64,000 nt of DNA from JACCXG01 sp963785755. GTDB lineage: Bacteria; Acidobacteriota; Vicinamibacteria; Vicinamibacterales; 2-12-FULL-66-21. The notes under the pieces were generated by a model, which made no database searches, was not told where the DNA came from, and saw only the letters and a program-made list of their open reading frames with translations. Shown in pieces: positions 42,089-50,044 of the stretch. Both the position numbers and the translations under genes were made by a program. Position 1 is the first letter of the stretch. Each line of letters opens with the position of its first letter. The stretch lies in NCBI GenBank assembly GCA_963785755.1, contig CAWAXG010000002.1, forward strand, positions 868,001-932,000, written 5' to 3'.

Positions 42089-42120
42089 TTGGGAGTTGGA
42101 AGTTGGGAATTGGAAATTGA
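42089..42120. repeat. single-arm word array (GGGAGTTGGAAGTTGGGAA)
   Basis: tttgggagttggaagttggg and following words lie just before the HipA-like gene. They match the right arm of the 34331-34430 hairpin, but no inverse arm is present here. Confidence 0.8.
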
Positions 42121-42161
42121 CGAGCGGCTGTCGCAACACACCGTCATGCCAGAATGAGCGG

Positions 42162-42941
42162 GTGCGCACGCCACGTACCGTTCGCGTCACGCGCTATGTC
42201 ACGCCGCTGCGCGAAGGGGGCTCGCTTCCGGCTATCGTCGAGGCTGATGACGATGGGCTGTACGTGGTGAAGTTCCGCGGCGCCGGTCAGGGACCCCGCG
42301 CGCTGATCGCGGAGCTGGTCGCCGGAGAGATTGCGCGGGCCCTCGGGTTGCCAGTGCCAGAGATCGTCTTCGCCGAGCTCGATCCGGAGCTTGCGCGAAC
42401 CGAGCCCGATCCGGAGATTCACGCGTTGATCCACGACAGCGCCGGCTTGAATCTCGCGCTCGATTATCTCCCCGGGTCGGTGACCTACGACCCGATCGTC
42501 CACACGCCGGACACGGATCTGGCCTCGCGGATCGTCTGGTTCGACGCCTATGTGATGAACGTCGATCGCACGCCGCGCAACACCAACATGCTGCTGTGGC
42601 ACCGCAAGCTATGGCTCATCGATCACGGCGCCACGCTCTACTTCCATCACACGCCGGACTGGGAATCCGACGTCAGCCGAGCGCGGGAGCCGTTCGCGCT
42701 GATTCGCAAGCATGTGCTGATCGAGAACGCCGGAGCGCTCGACGCGATCGATGAGAGCATGGCCCGAATACTCGACCGCAACGTGGTGCGGACGATAGTG
42801 GACTGGATTCCGCGGAGCTGGATTGAAGCCGGCGAGCCGGAGCGCGATGCGGCGCGCGTCCGGACGGCATACGAGCGATATCTGCTGGACCGGGTGGAAA
42901 ACCCGCGACCGTTTCTGGACGAGGCCCGCCGTGGCGACTGA
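42162..42941 (+). CDS. HipA-like kinase-fold protein, paired with DUF3037
   Basis: The ~259-residue protein (GTG 42162; GTG 42180 also possible) resembles the HipA family kinase subgroup found next to DUF3037 genes. It has the lead-in TRYVTPLREGGSLPAIVEAD, a Lys-containing strand YVVKFRGAGQGPRALIAELV, a catalytic-loop-like DAYVMNVDRTPRNTNMLLW, and a metal-loop-like LWLIDHGATLYFHH. It is shorter than HipA toxins (~440 residues) and lacks the N-terminal HipA domain. No HTH antitoxin gene is present. The downstream DUF3037 gene overlaps by 11 bases, so the two proteins probably work together, but the target is unknown. Confidence 0.82.
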   Translation: MRTPRTVRVTRYVTPLREGGSLPAIVEADDDGLYVVKFRGAGQGPRALIAELVAGEIARALGLPVPEIVFAELDPELARTEPDPEIHALIHDSAGLNLALDYLPGSVTYDPIVHTPDTDLASRIVWFDAYVMNVDRTPRNTNMLLWHRKLWLIDHGATLYFHHTPDWESDVSRAREPFALIRKHVLIENAGALDAIDESMARILDRNVVRTIVDWIPRSWIEAGEPERDAARVRTAYERYLLDRVENPRPFLDEARRGD

Positions 42942-43338
42942 GCTCACCTACGACTACGCGATCATCCGCGTCGTGCCGCGAGTCGAGCGCGGGGAGCAGA
43001 TCAACGTCGGAGTCATCCTGTCGTGCGTCGACGTCGAGTTCCTCGACACACGGATCGATCTCGACATGCCGCGTCTGCTGATGCTCGATCCCGACATCGA
43101 CGCCGAGGCGGTGCGGGCCGGGCTCGCGACGATCGCCGCGGTATGCGCCGGCGGTCCCGGAAGCGGTCCGATCGGCGCGTTGCCACAACGCGAACGCTTC
43201 CGCTGGCTGGTGTCGCCTCGCAGTACGGTCATCCAGATGTCGCCCGTCCATACCGGGCGGACGACCGATCCCGGGGCCGCGCTGCAGCGGCTGCTCGACA
43301 CCATGGTCAGGCACACCGCCCGGAACGATTCGGTCTGA
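42931..43338 (+). CDS. DUF3037 domain protein
   Basis: The ~135-residue protein starts at GTG 42931 (VATELTYDYAIIRVVPRVER), inside the last codons of the HipA-like gene. DUF3037 features are the YDYAIIRVVPRVERGEQINV opening and GVILSCVDVEFLDTRIDLD. It has no enzymatic motif. The tight overlap with a kinase-fold gene is recurrent, as I recall, in many bacteria, suggesting a dedicated partner or substrate. The upstream in-frame extension belongs to the kinase gene in another frame. Confidence 0.85.
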   Translation: MATELTYDYAIIRVVPRVERGEQINVGVILSCVDVEFLDTRIDLDMPRLLMLDPDIDAEAVRAGLATIAAVCAGGPGSGPIGALPQRERFRWLVSPRSTVIQMSPVHTGRTTDPGAALQRLLDTMVRHTARNDSV

Positions 43339-43515
43339 GGCTGATGGGGGTCTGACGCGGAGGCCGGACTGTCCTCCCTTACTCCCGGTCCTCCCTGTGA
43401 ATAAATCTGGTTTGCGGCGGCCTCATTTCTTCACAAGGAGGATGGGAGGATTAATTCTGCATAGCACGAAGCTCCCATTCACGGATTCACGGCCTGCCCT
43501 AAGACTGTCGAAGGG
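43339..43515. other. convergent intergenic region with word array and REP copy
   Basis: No gene is supported. The word-array hairpin occupies 43371-43450 and a REP-like copy 43491-43516. The surroundings carry only the flank ttcacggattcacggcctg. Confidence 0.5.
43371..43450. repeat. word-array hairpin (CCTCCC words)
   Basis: gtcctcccttactcccggtc and ctccctgtgaa on the left pair with ttcacaaggaggatgggagg on the right across a ~30-nt loop. It uses the same CCTCCCGTCCTCC word as 24261 and 49204. Convergent genes flank it, so termination is likely. Confidence 0.85.
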
Positions 43516-43516
43516 C
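43491..43516. repeat. REP-like element (degenerate copy)
   Basis: ggcctgccctaagactgtcg followed by aagggc is one copy of the CCTTCGACAGGCTCAGGGC element in inverse orientation with two changes. Its edge abuts the stop codon of the CoA-binding protein gene. Confidence 0.88.
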
Positions 43517-44007
43517 TACTGCAGGCCACCCCGCACGGAGGTGATGCGCTGGGTATTGAAGCCGAGCCAGTGCATGCGGCCCACATAGCGGGCGTGTTCG
43601 ACTTTCAGGCACCGATCCATCACGACGGCGAGGCCGCCAGCCTCCGCGATCCGTCCGCCTTCCTCATTGATCACCGTGAACTGACACCACAGGCATTTGG
43701 CCCGGATGGCAACCGCCTCCCGGGCAATCTCCGGCAGCGCGTCGGGGGCGCGGAAGACATTGACAATGTCGATGGGAACAGGCACGTCTGCGAGGCTCTT
43801 GAAGCTGGTCTCCCCAAGGATCTCCGGCTCGCGCGGGTTGACCGGGATCACACGGTAGCCGTGCCGGCGCAGGTAGTACCCCACGAAATAGCTGGCGCGC
43901 AGCTCGTTCTTCGACAGCCCGACGACCGCGATGGTCTTCGCGCTGTGAATCACGCGCTGGATGGTCAAGGGATCCTGATATCGGCTCGGATCGAACGACG
44001 GGCTCAT
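43516..44007 (-). CDS. CoA-binding (YccU-type) protein
   Basis: This 163-residue Rossmann-fold protein of the CoA_binding_2 family has TIAVVGLSKNELRASYFVG (residues ~25-43, nucleotide loop), YRVIPVNPREPEILGETSF, PIDIVNVFRAPDALPEI, and KCLWCQFTVINEEGGRIAEA. The start codon overlaps the stop of metY as ATGA, so it is co-translated with the methionine biosynthesis gene. The role is unknown; CoA or a related nucleotide is presumed to bind. Its stop codon lies at the edge of a REP-like element. Confidence 0.88.
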   Translation of the reverse strand: MSPSFDPSRYQDPLTIQRVIHSAKTIAVVGLSKNELRASYFVGYYLRRHGYRVIPVNPREPEILGETSFKSLADVPVPIDIVNVFRAPDALPEIAREAVAIRAKCLWCQFTVINEEGGRIAEAGGLAVVMDRCLKVEHARYVGRMHWLGFNTQRITSVRGGLQ

Positions 44008-45320
44008 AAGGACGCCACCTCACGCGACGCGGACGTCGCGACTCGCGCGAAGCCCTGCTCGAGATCCCAGATCAGATCGCCGGCCGCCTCGATGCCGACG
44101 GAGAGCCTGATGGTCCCCGGACCCACGCCGGCGGCACGCAGCTCATCGTCGTTCAGCTGGCGATGCGTGGTGCTGGCGGGATGGATGATGAGGCTCTTGG
44201 CGTCGCCGACATTCGCGAGATGCGACCACAGCGTCACGCCGCGAATGAAGTCCTGTCCCGCGGCGCGTCCACCCCGGCAGTCGAACGAAAAGACGGCGCC
44301 CGCACCGCCCGGCAGGTACTTCTGAACCAGCGGCCGGTAGCGGCTCGTGCTCAGGCCGGGATAGGTCACGTTCGAGGCGAGCTCGTGCGACTCGAGATAG
44401 CTCGCCACGGCAGCGGCATTCTCGACATGCCGCGCCATCCGCAGCGACAGCGTCTCGAGCCCCTGCAGGAACAGGAAGGCGTTGAACGGGCTCATCGCGG
44501 CGCCGAGATCGCGCAGCGTCTCCGCACGCAGCTTCATCAGATACCCGTAGGTGCCGAACGTCTCGTGAAACTGCAGCCCGTGATACGCCGGCGACGGATC
44601 GGCGATCACCGGATAACGTCCGTTCGACCAGTTGAACTGCCCCGAGTCGACGACGACGCCGCCGATGCTCGTGCCGTGGCCGCCGATGAACTTCGTCGCC
44701 GAATGGAGGACGATGTCGGCGCCCCATTCGATCGGGCGGCAGAGGAACGGCGTCGCGAACGTGTTGTCCACGATCAGCGGCAGGGCGTGCTCGTGCGCGA
44801 TGGCCGCGATGGTCTCGATGTCGAGCACATTGCCGGCGGGATTCCCGATCGTCTCGCCGTAGAAGGCCTTGGTGTTTGGGCGCAGGGCGGCCTTCCACGC
44901 GTCAGGATCGTCGGGATCGACCCACGTCAGGTCGACCGACATCTTGCGCAGCATGTGCTTGAACTGGTTGACCGTCCCGCCGTAGAGCGCCGATGAGGAC
45001 ACGACGTGGTCGCCGGGCAGCAGCAGCGTGAAGAGCGCGGCTGCCTGTGCCGCAATCCCACTGGCGAACGCGACCGCGCCGCATCCACCTTCGAGGTTCG
45101 CGACGCGCTCCTCGAATACGGCCACCGTCGGATTCATGATGCGCGAGTAAGTGTTCCCGTACTCCTGGAGGTTGAAATACGCCGCCGCGGACTCCGGGTC
45201 CTCGAACACATAGCTCGTCGTCTGGTAGATCGGCACCGCCCGCGCGCCGGTATTCGGGTCCGGGCGCTGACCGGCATGGACCTGGCGCGTTTCAAATCCG
45301 AACCGGCGGGCTTCTTCCAT
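44004..45320 (-). CDS. metY: O-acetylhomoserine aminocarboxypropyltransferase (sulfhydrylase), MetY type
   Basis: This 438-residue PLP enzyme of the Cys/Met metabolism family opens GFETRQVHAGQRPDPNTGAR. Hallmarks are IYQTTSYVFEDPESAA, TYSRIMNPTVAVFEERVANL, a SSSALYGGTVNQFKHML loop, VDNTFATPFLCRP, and the Schiff-base Lys in VLHSATKFIGGHGTSIGG near residue 215. The length and the long central insert fit O-acetylhomoserine sulfhydrylases, which make homocysteine from O-acetylhomoserine and sulfide, rather than CysK or MetB. Its substrate is made by MetX encoded just upstream. It is followed by the CoA-binding protein gene with a 4-base overlap. Confidence 0.92.
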   Translation of the reverse strand: MEEARRFGFETRQVHAGQRPDPNTGARAVPIYQTTSYVFEDPESAAAYFNLQEYGNTYSRIMNPTVAVFEERVANLEGGCGAVAFASGIAAQAAALFTLLLPGDHVVSSSALYGGTVNQFKHMLRKMSVDLTWVDPDDPDAWKAALRPNTKAFYGETIGNPAGNVLDIETIAAIAHEHALPLIVDNTFATPFLCRPIEWGADIVLHSATKFIGGHGTSIGGVVVDSGQFNWSNGRYPVIADPSPAYHGLQFHETFGTYGYLMKLRAETLRDLGAAMSPFNAFLFLQGLETLSLRMARHVENAAAVASYLESHELASNVTYPGLSTSRYRPLVQKYLPGGAGAVFSFDCRGGRAAGQDFIRGVTLWSHLANVGDAKSLIIHPASTTHRQLNDDELRAAGVGPGTIRLSVGIEAAGDLIWDLEQGFARVATSASREVASL

Positions 45321-45429
45321 CGGACGATTCTCCTGGTGTTGACGATCCTGAGATGAGTTGGTCGGTCGCGGTCTGGTCGTCCCGGCGAGTCGGGTGAGCG
45401 ACCACGGCGGCGGCGGGGCCTGTCCTGAT

Positions 45430-46680
45430 TCACGGATTCACGGCCTGTCCTGAGCCGTCGAGGACCTGACCCCCGGCCAGGAACTTCTGAATCATCGGGG
45501 TCTGGCGGGCCTCCTCCAATAGGAAGCAGTCGTGTCCGTACGGCGCGTCGATTACGTGGAGCTCGACTTCTCTGCGGTGGGCGCGAAGCGCAGCCGCCAG
45601 CTCCTCGGATCCTGACGGCGGATACAACCAGTCGGAGCTGAACGCGATGAGCAGCGTCCGGGCGGACACGGTGCGAACCGCGTCTGTCAGCCGGCCGCCG
45701 CCGTACTGCCGGGCCAGGTCGAAGTACGAAAGCGCCCGGGAGGTGTACAGGTACGTGTTGGCATCGAAGCGCTTCACGAAGGCATCCGCCTGATGACGCA
45801 GGTAGCTCTCGACCTCGTACTCGGGTTCCGTGAGCACGTAGCGGATGTCGTCCGCGAACTGCAGCCGCCGGCCGAATTTGTCGTTCAGCGAGTTCGCTGA
45901 CAGATACGTGATGTGACCCACCATCCGAGCCACACCCATTCCGGCCGTGGGCGCGCGACCACTCCCGTAGTAGTGCCCTCCCTGCCAGTCGGGATCGGCG
46001 GTGATGGCGTTGCGCGCGATCGCGTTCCACGCGACGCCTTGCGGGTGGAGTGCGTGCGTGCTTGCAATCGGAATGATCGCGTCGACTTGATCGCCGTACA
46101 ACACCGCCCACTCGAGCGCCTGCATGCCTCCCAGCGAGCCGCCGGCCACGCCGGCCAGCCGCGTGATCCCGAGCTCGTTCAGCAGCGCGCGCTCGGTGCG
46201 CACCATGTCCGCGACCGTGATAACCGGAAAATCGGACCCATAGGGCCGGCCAGTGACGGGGTTCGTGGACGACGGGCCGGTGGTGCCGCGGCAGCCGCCG
46301 AGCAGGTTCGAGCTGACGACAAAGTAGCGGTCGGTGTCGAACGCTTTGCCCGGACCAATCATGCCGTCCCACCAGCCGAGGCCGCGGCCGACGCTGCCGT
46401 CGCGTTCTTCGGCGCGGAACCCATCGCGCGTGCTCTCTGCGACCGGTGTCGGCGACAAGCCCGCCGCGTGAGCATCTCCGCTCAGCGCGTGGCAGACCAG
46501 AATGACATTGTCTCGCGACGGCGACAGCGTGCCATAGGTCTCATACGCGACGCGGATTGGAAACAGCTCGCGTCCACAGTCGAGCGCAATCGGCTTCGGG
46601 AGGTCGAGAAACTGCGTGACGACCGTGCCGACGGATCCCGCCCCGGTCTTCGACGCTGGCGTGGCCATGGAGCCGATCAT
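45430..46680 (-). CDS. metX: homoserine O-acetyltransferase (MetX)
   Basis: The ~416-residue alpha/beta-hydrolase-fold enzyme acylates homoserine for methionine synthesis. Motifs: LILVCHALSGDAH-type oxyanion segment (VILVCHALSGDAHAAG), the nucleophile elbow GVAGGSLGGMQALEWA with Ser near residue 163, and a C-terminal Asp (AFSSDWLYPPSGSEEL) and His (VIDAPYGHDCFLLEE). Starts at ATG 46680 or 46668 are possible; the ATG at 46701 lies in repeat sequence. I saw no SAM riboswitch before it. The last nine residues (DGSGQAVNP) and the stop derive from a REP-like element. Transcription probably continues into metY 109 bp downstream. Confidence 0.92.
   Translation of the reverse strand: MIGSMATPASKTGAGSVGTVVTQFLDLPKPIALDCGRELFPIRVAYETYGTLSPSRDNVILVCHALSGDAHAAGLSPTPVAESTRDGFRAEERDGSVGRGLGWWDGMIGPGKAFDTDRYFVVSSNLLGGCRGTTGPSSTNPVTGRPYGSDFPVITVADMVRTERALLNELGITRLAGVAGGSLGGMQALEWAVLYGDQVDAIIPIASTHALHPQGVAWNAIARNAITADPDWQGGHYYGSGRAPTAGMGVARMVGHITYLSANSLNDKFGRRLQFADDIRYVLTEPEYEVESYLRHQADAFVKRFDANTYLYTSRALSYFDLARQYGGGRLTDAVRTVSARTLLIAFSSDWLYPPSGSEELAAALRAHRREVELHVIDAPYGHDCFLLEEARQTPMIQKFLAGGQVLDGSGQAVNP
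45436..45462. repeat. degenerate REP-like element in the 3' end of metX
   Basis: cggcctgtcctgagccgtcg is a diverged copy of the CCTTCGACAGGCTCAGGGC family together with the ggattcacggcct flank seen at 40846 and 43491. It supplies the C-terminal codons and stop of MetX. Confidence 0.7.
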
Positions 46681-47050
46681 ATTCCTTTGGGGGACTGGCA
46701 TTTTCCTCTGGGGGACTTCGTCCCCCAGACCCCCTCACGCCGTCGCTTGCGGGGGCCCCGTCGCCCCGCGCCGCTCCGGCGGGCGCTCGCCTTCGGCTCG
46801 CGCTCTTCTCTCACTTGGAACGCCATCCTCCGTTCTCACCTTCAGGGCCGTCGCCTGCGGGCCCAGTGTCACGCGTCCCCAAGCGCCCTTCCTCCACAGT
46901 CAAAAGGGCCCGACCCCCCGGTGGCGGCGATGTATGATCCGGAACTTGTGCGAGGCCGTGACCGTCGACGCATGTCGGGTGTGGTCTTTCGATTTCGATC
47001 TATGAAGTAGCGCAGGCGGATAGGCCGGCCTGCGCGCAAGGGGGCTCACG
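46681..47050. other. intergenic region rich in GC repeats, before metX and osmC
   Basis: No gene is supported. Near 46681-46730 two ctttgggggact-type words precede the hairpin at 46708-46728. Further GC-rich imperfect repeats (cgccttcggctcgcg, ctcaccttcagggcc) continue to about 46920. I looked for a SAM or SAH riboswitch before metX and found none. Confidence 0.5.
46708..46728. repeat. hairpin CTGGGGGAC-TTC-GTCCCCCAG
   Basis: A perfect 9-bp stem with a 3-base loop in the metX leader region. An inverted copy (CCGGGGGAC-GAA-GTCCCCCGG) lies at 47878-47898 before the flavin monooxygenase gene, so the pair brackets osmC. Confidence 0.88.
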
Positions 47051-47605
47051 ATGGCTCAGGCGACAGTCAATAACGGAGTCAATGTCGACGCATTGCTGGC
47101 GGCGCGGGAAGCACTGAAGACCGCGCCAGAAGCCGCCAAGTTCAAGTGGCGGGCGTCCTGCAAATGGCTGAACGGTACCCATAGCCAGACGCAGGTTACA
47201 GGGTTCCATGGGCTTGGTGAGGAGCAGAAGCACAAGACCGAGTTCTCGTTCTCCGCCGATCACCCTGAGATTTTCGCGTCGGAGGATCTCGGCATTACGC
47301 CGGTCGAGTACGTGCTGGTCGGCCTGGCGAGCTGCCTGACGGCGGGCGTCGCCGCCGTCGCGCAGAACCGGGGCATCCAGCTGAGGTCTGTCGAGGCAAA
47401 GCTCGAAGGATCGATGGACATCCAGGGCATCCTCGGCATCGACAGCGACGTGCGCAACGGCTACGACGACATCAAGGTGACCTTCAAGATCGACGCGGAT
47501 GCGTCCAAGAAGGAGATCGAAGCGCTCGTCGCGCAGTCGCAGAAGCGCTCGGCGGTCTACGACGTGATCACGAACCCGACGAACGTGACTGTCGAAGTCG
47601 CCTAG
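47051..47605 (+). CDS. OsmC-family protein
   Basis: The 184-residue protein resembles the OsmC/Ohr superfamily, which reduces organic or fatty-acid hydroperoxides with a two-cysteine site. Features are FKWRASCKWLNGTHSQTQVT, a strand-helix with GITPVEYVLVGLASCLTAGV carrying the first reactive Cys (near residue 97), and QKRSAVYDVITNPTNVTVEV. Where many OsmC proteins have the second Cys, this sequence has Ser-Ala-Val, so the usual two-cysteine mechanism may not apply; the Cys near residue 37 is the only other candidate. It stands alone between repeat blocks. Confidence 0.86.
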   Translation: MAQATVNNGVNVDALLAAREALKTAPEAAKFKWRASCKWLNGTHSQTQVTGFHGLGEEQKHKTEFSFSADHPEIFASEDLGITPVEYVLVGLASCLTAGVAAVAQNRGIQLRSVEAKLEGSMDIQGILGIDSDVRNGYDDIKVTFKIDADASKKEIEALVAQSQKRSAVYDVITNPTNVTVEVA

Positions 47606-47905
47606 CCTAGATCAAGGCAGGACAGCGAGTGAGCGCAGCGAACGAGCCACGAGGCGCTTGGGGCCCCGCGAGCGCCCGCCTACGCGCCTTGGCGCTTCGG
47701 CGAGGTCCGCCGGAGCTTCAGCGAAGGCGGAAGCGCGGCAGCAGCGAGGGAGCGCAGCGACCGAGCCACGCGAACGGAGCGGGGCGTCAGGGGCCCCCGC
47801 GAGAGCCCGCCTCCGCCAAGGCTACGGCGAGGTCTCGCCGAAGCGCTTCGCGCGAAGGCGGAAGCGTGTAAGGGGGTCCGGGGGACGAAGTCCCCCGGAA
47901 CTGAG
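47606..47905. repeat. GC-rich tandem-duplicated repeat block downstream of osmC
   Basis: The 300-bp gap holds no gene. A unit beginning gcgagtgagcgcagcgaacg (about 47628-47738) is followed by a second version beginning gcgagggagcgcagcgaccg (about 47741-47870). Both end in gaaggcggaagcg. The distal part of the second unit (47807-47870) matches 25307-25370 in inverse orientation. The hairpin at 47878-47898 closes the block. Confidence 0.78.
47878..47898. repeat. hairpin CCGGGGGAC-GAA-GTCCCCCGG
   Basis: The inverted counterpart of the hairpin at 46708-46728. Its right arm ends 8 bases before the start codon of the flavoprotein gene and so overlaps the ribosome-binding zone. Confidence 0.85.
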
Positions 47906-49171
47906 TTGGAGCGCGTCACGACAGTCGTCATCGGCGCCGGGCACGCCGGACTGGCAACGAGCCGCTGTCTCAGTGAGCGCTCGATCGACCACATCGTCCT
48001 CGAGCGTGGGGACGTCGCGAACTCGTGGCGCCAGGAACGTTGGGACTCTCTCCGGCTGTTGACCCCCAACTGGCAGAGCCGGCTGCCCGGCTATCAGTAT
48101 GACGGCGCCGATCCCGACGGCTTCATGACGATGGCCGAGGTGATCGCGTTCGTGTCGCGCTTTGCCGTGGTCGCCGCGGCGCCGGTGCGCACGCAGACCA
48201 CAGTGACGTCGGTCCTACGAACCGACGACGGGTACCACGTCGCGACCAACACTGGTGATTTCTTCTGCCGTTCGGTCGTGGTGGCAAGCGGTGCCTGCAA
48301 TCTCCCGAATGTGCCCTCGGTTCGACAGGCGGTGCCGGCGTCAATCGAGTGCGTGACGCCGCTCGACTACCGCAATCCGAATCAACTGCCCGACGGCGGC
48401 GTGTTGGTCGTCGGCGCGTCGGCAACTGGCGTTCAGCTCGCGGATGAAATCCATCGCTCCGGCCGTCGTGTCACGCTCGCCGTCGGGGAGCACGTGCGTC
48501 TGCCGAGGACCTACCGGGGCCGCGATGTGCTGTGGTGGATGGACGCCTCGGGCGTGTGGAACCAGCGCTACGACGAAGTCGACGATCTGGCGCGCGCCCG
48601 GAAACTGCCGTCGCCGCAGCTGGTCGGAACGCCCGAGCGTACGACGCTGGATCTCAATGCGCTGACCACGGCCGGCGTCGAGCTCGTCGGCCGCCTCGCC
48701 GCCGTGCGCAACGGGACGGCGCTGTTCTCCGGCGGACTCCGCAATCAGTTCGCGCTGGCGGACCTGAAGATGGATCGGCTGCTGGACACGTTCGACGAAT
48801 GGGCGCGCGCCCACGCGCGCGACGCTGACGTCGGCCCTCCCGAACGCTTCGAGCCAACCCGCGTCCCGGTCTCGTCACGACTCGATCTCGATCTGGGCAG
48901 CGGCGAAATTCGCTCCATCGTCTGGGCGACGGGATTCCGTCCGGACTACAGCTGGCTCGACGTACCGGTGGTCGATCGCAAGGGCCACCTGCGGCACGAA
49001 GGCGGTGTGGTCGACGCGCCCGGCCTGTACGCGATCGGACTGCCCGTCCTGCGCCGCCGCAAGTCGACGTTCATCCACGGCGCCGAGGACGACGCGCGCG
49101 ACGTGGTCGAGCACCTGGCGGGCTACCTGGCTCGGGGTCAGGCCCTTCGACAGGCTCAGGGCAGGCCGTGA
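47906..49171 (+). CDS. flavin-dependent monooxygenase/oxidoreductase (MSMEG_0569-like)
   Basis: The 421-residue product starts at TTG 47906 directly after a repeat hairpin. An FAD Rossmann loop, TTVVIGAGHAGLATSRCLSE, is at residues ~5-24; DSLRLLTPNWQSRLPGYQY is characteristic of the flavin monooxygenase / MSMEG_0569-like group. An NAD(P)-binding loop VLVVGASATGVQLADEIHRS is at residues ~172-191, and IVWATGFRPDYSWL is the usual ATG motif before the C-terminus. It probably oxidises a small substrate or works as a two-domain reductase; no partner gene is nearby. The last six residues (RQAQGRP) are translated REP-like repeat. Confidence 0.84.
   Translation: MERVTTVVIGAGHAGLATSRCLSERSIDHIVLERGDVANSWRQERWDSLRLLTPNWQSRLPGYQYDGADPDGFMTMAEVIAFVSRFAVVAAAPVRTQTTVTSVLRTDDGYHVATNTGDFFCRSVVVASGACNLPNVPSVRQAVPASIECVTPLDYRNPNQLPDGGVLVVGASATGVQLADEIHRSGRRVTLAVGEHVRLPRTYRGRDVLWWMDASGVWNQRYDEVDDLARARKLPSPQLVGTPERTTLDLNALTTAGVELVGRLAAVRNGTALFSGGLRNQFALADLKMDRLLDTFDEWARAHARDADVGPPERFEPTRVPVSSRLDLDLGSGEIRSIVWATGFRPDYSWLDVPVVDRKGHLRHEGGVVDAPGLYAIGLPVLRRRKSTFIHGAEDDARDVVEHLAGYLARGQALRQAQGRP
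49142..49168. repeat. REP-like element at the 3' end of the flavoprotein gene
   Basis: gcccttcgacaggctcaggg followed by caggcc is a full copy of the element and encodes the C-terminal RQAQGRP of the flavoprotein before its stop. Confidence 0.92.
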
Positions 49172-49203
49172 ATGGTGAATTCAAGCAACATTTCAGAAAA
49201 GAA

Positions 49204-49294
49204 ACTCCCGTCCTCCCGTCCTCCTTGTAAATAAAAGCGAACTTTCTGACCCCCACTGTCCTCCACCTGATCTTTTTACAGGGAGAACGGGAGG
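49204..49294. repeat. word-array hairpin (CCTCCCGTCCTCC words)
   Basis: actcccgtcctcccgtcctc and cttgtaaa on the left pair with tttacagggagaacgggagg on the right across ~45 nt. Same word family as 24261 and 43371. It lies between two plus-strand genes (flavoprotein and DUF1080). Confidence 0.85.
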
Positions 49295-49321
49295 TCTGTT
49301 TTAGGAAGAACTCATGGGAAG

Positions 49322-50044
49322 ATGAGCGTCATGCAGACTGCCTCCACCCATCGCAAGCTGATCTGGATCGCCTCCGTCGTGCTGTCGACCGCGGCCACGC
49401 CTGCACTCCTGCGCTCTCAGGACGCCGGTTTCACCACGCTCTTCAACGGCAAGGACCTGACTGGCTGGGTCTACGGCCGGCGCAGCAGCGGCGAGCCGAA
49501 CAAGACCGGCAAGGGATATGAGGTGAAGGACGGCGTGCTGTTCACGACCGAGGAGGACGGCGGCAACCTCTTCACCGAGAAGGAGTACACCGACTTCGTC
49601 CTGCGCTTCGACTTCCGGCTGACCGCCAACGCGAACAACGGCATCGGCATCCGTGCGCCGCTCGAGGGCGACGCCGCCTATGTGGGCATGGAAATCCAGG
49701 TGCTCGACGACGGCGGTTCGAAGTACACGAACCTCCGGCCGGCGCAGTATCACGGCTCCGTCTATCACATGTTTCCCGCGAAGCGTGGCTTTCAGAAACC
49801 CGTCGGCGAATGGAATTCCGAAGAAATCACGGTGCGCGGGCGGCAGATCACCATCAGACTGAATGGCGAGACGATCGTCGACGCCAACCTGGACGACGTC
49901 AAGGATCCGGCCCTGCTCGCGAAGCATCGGGACCTCAGTAAACCGGAGGGGTCACGCGGCATCGCCAATACCAAAGGGCACATCGGCCTGCTCGGTCACG
50001 GCACGCTCGTCGAATTCCGGAACATCCGAATCAAGGAACTGTAG
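49322..50044 (+). CDS. secreted DUF1080 (3-keto-disaccharide hydrolase-like) protein
   Basis: The 240-residue protein starts at ATG 49322 (or 49331) with a signal peptide (KLIWIASVVLSTAATPALL). The concanavalin-like DUF1080 fold is clear: FTTLFNGKDLTGWVYGRRSS, YEVKDGVLFTTEEDGGNLF, FVLRFDFRLTANANNGIGIR, VGMEIQVLDDGGSKYT, and the closing HIGLLGHGTLVEFRNIRIK. Related proteins cleave or bind oligosaccharides (3-keto-glycosides in some cases), probably in the periplasm. Its last 14 bases overlap the 3' end of the opposite DUF418 gene. Confidence 0.9.
   Translation: MSVMQTASTHRKLIWIASVVLSTAATPALLRSQDAGFTTLFNGKDLTGWVYGRRSSGEPNKTGKGYEVKDGVLFTTEEDGGNLFTEKEYTDFVLRFDFRLTANANNGIGIRAPLEGDAAYVGMEIQVLDDGGSKYTNLRPAQYHGSVYHMFPAKRGFQKPVGEWNSEEITVRGRQITIRLNGETIVDANLDDVKDPALLAKHRDLSKPEGSRGIANTKGHIGLLGHGTLVEFRNIRIKEL

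Noticed and set aside
46681..47050. SAM/SAH riboswitch upstream of metX
   Set aside because: No conserved core could be found; the region is GC-rich repeat and hairpin.
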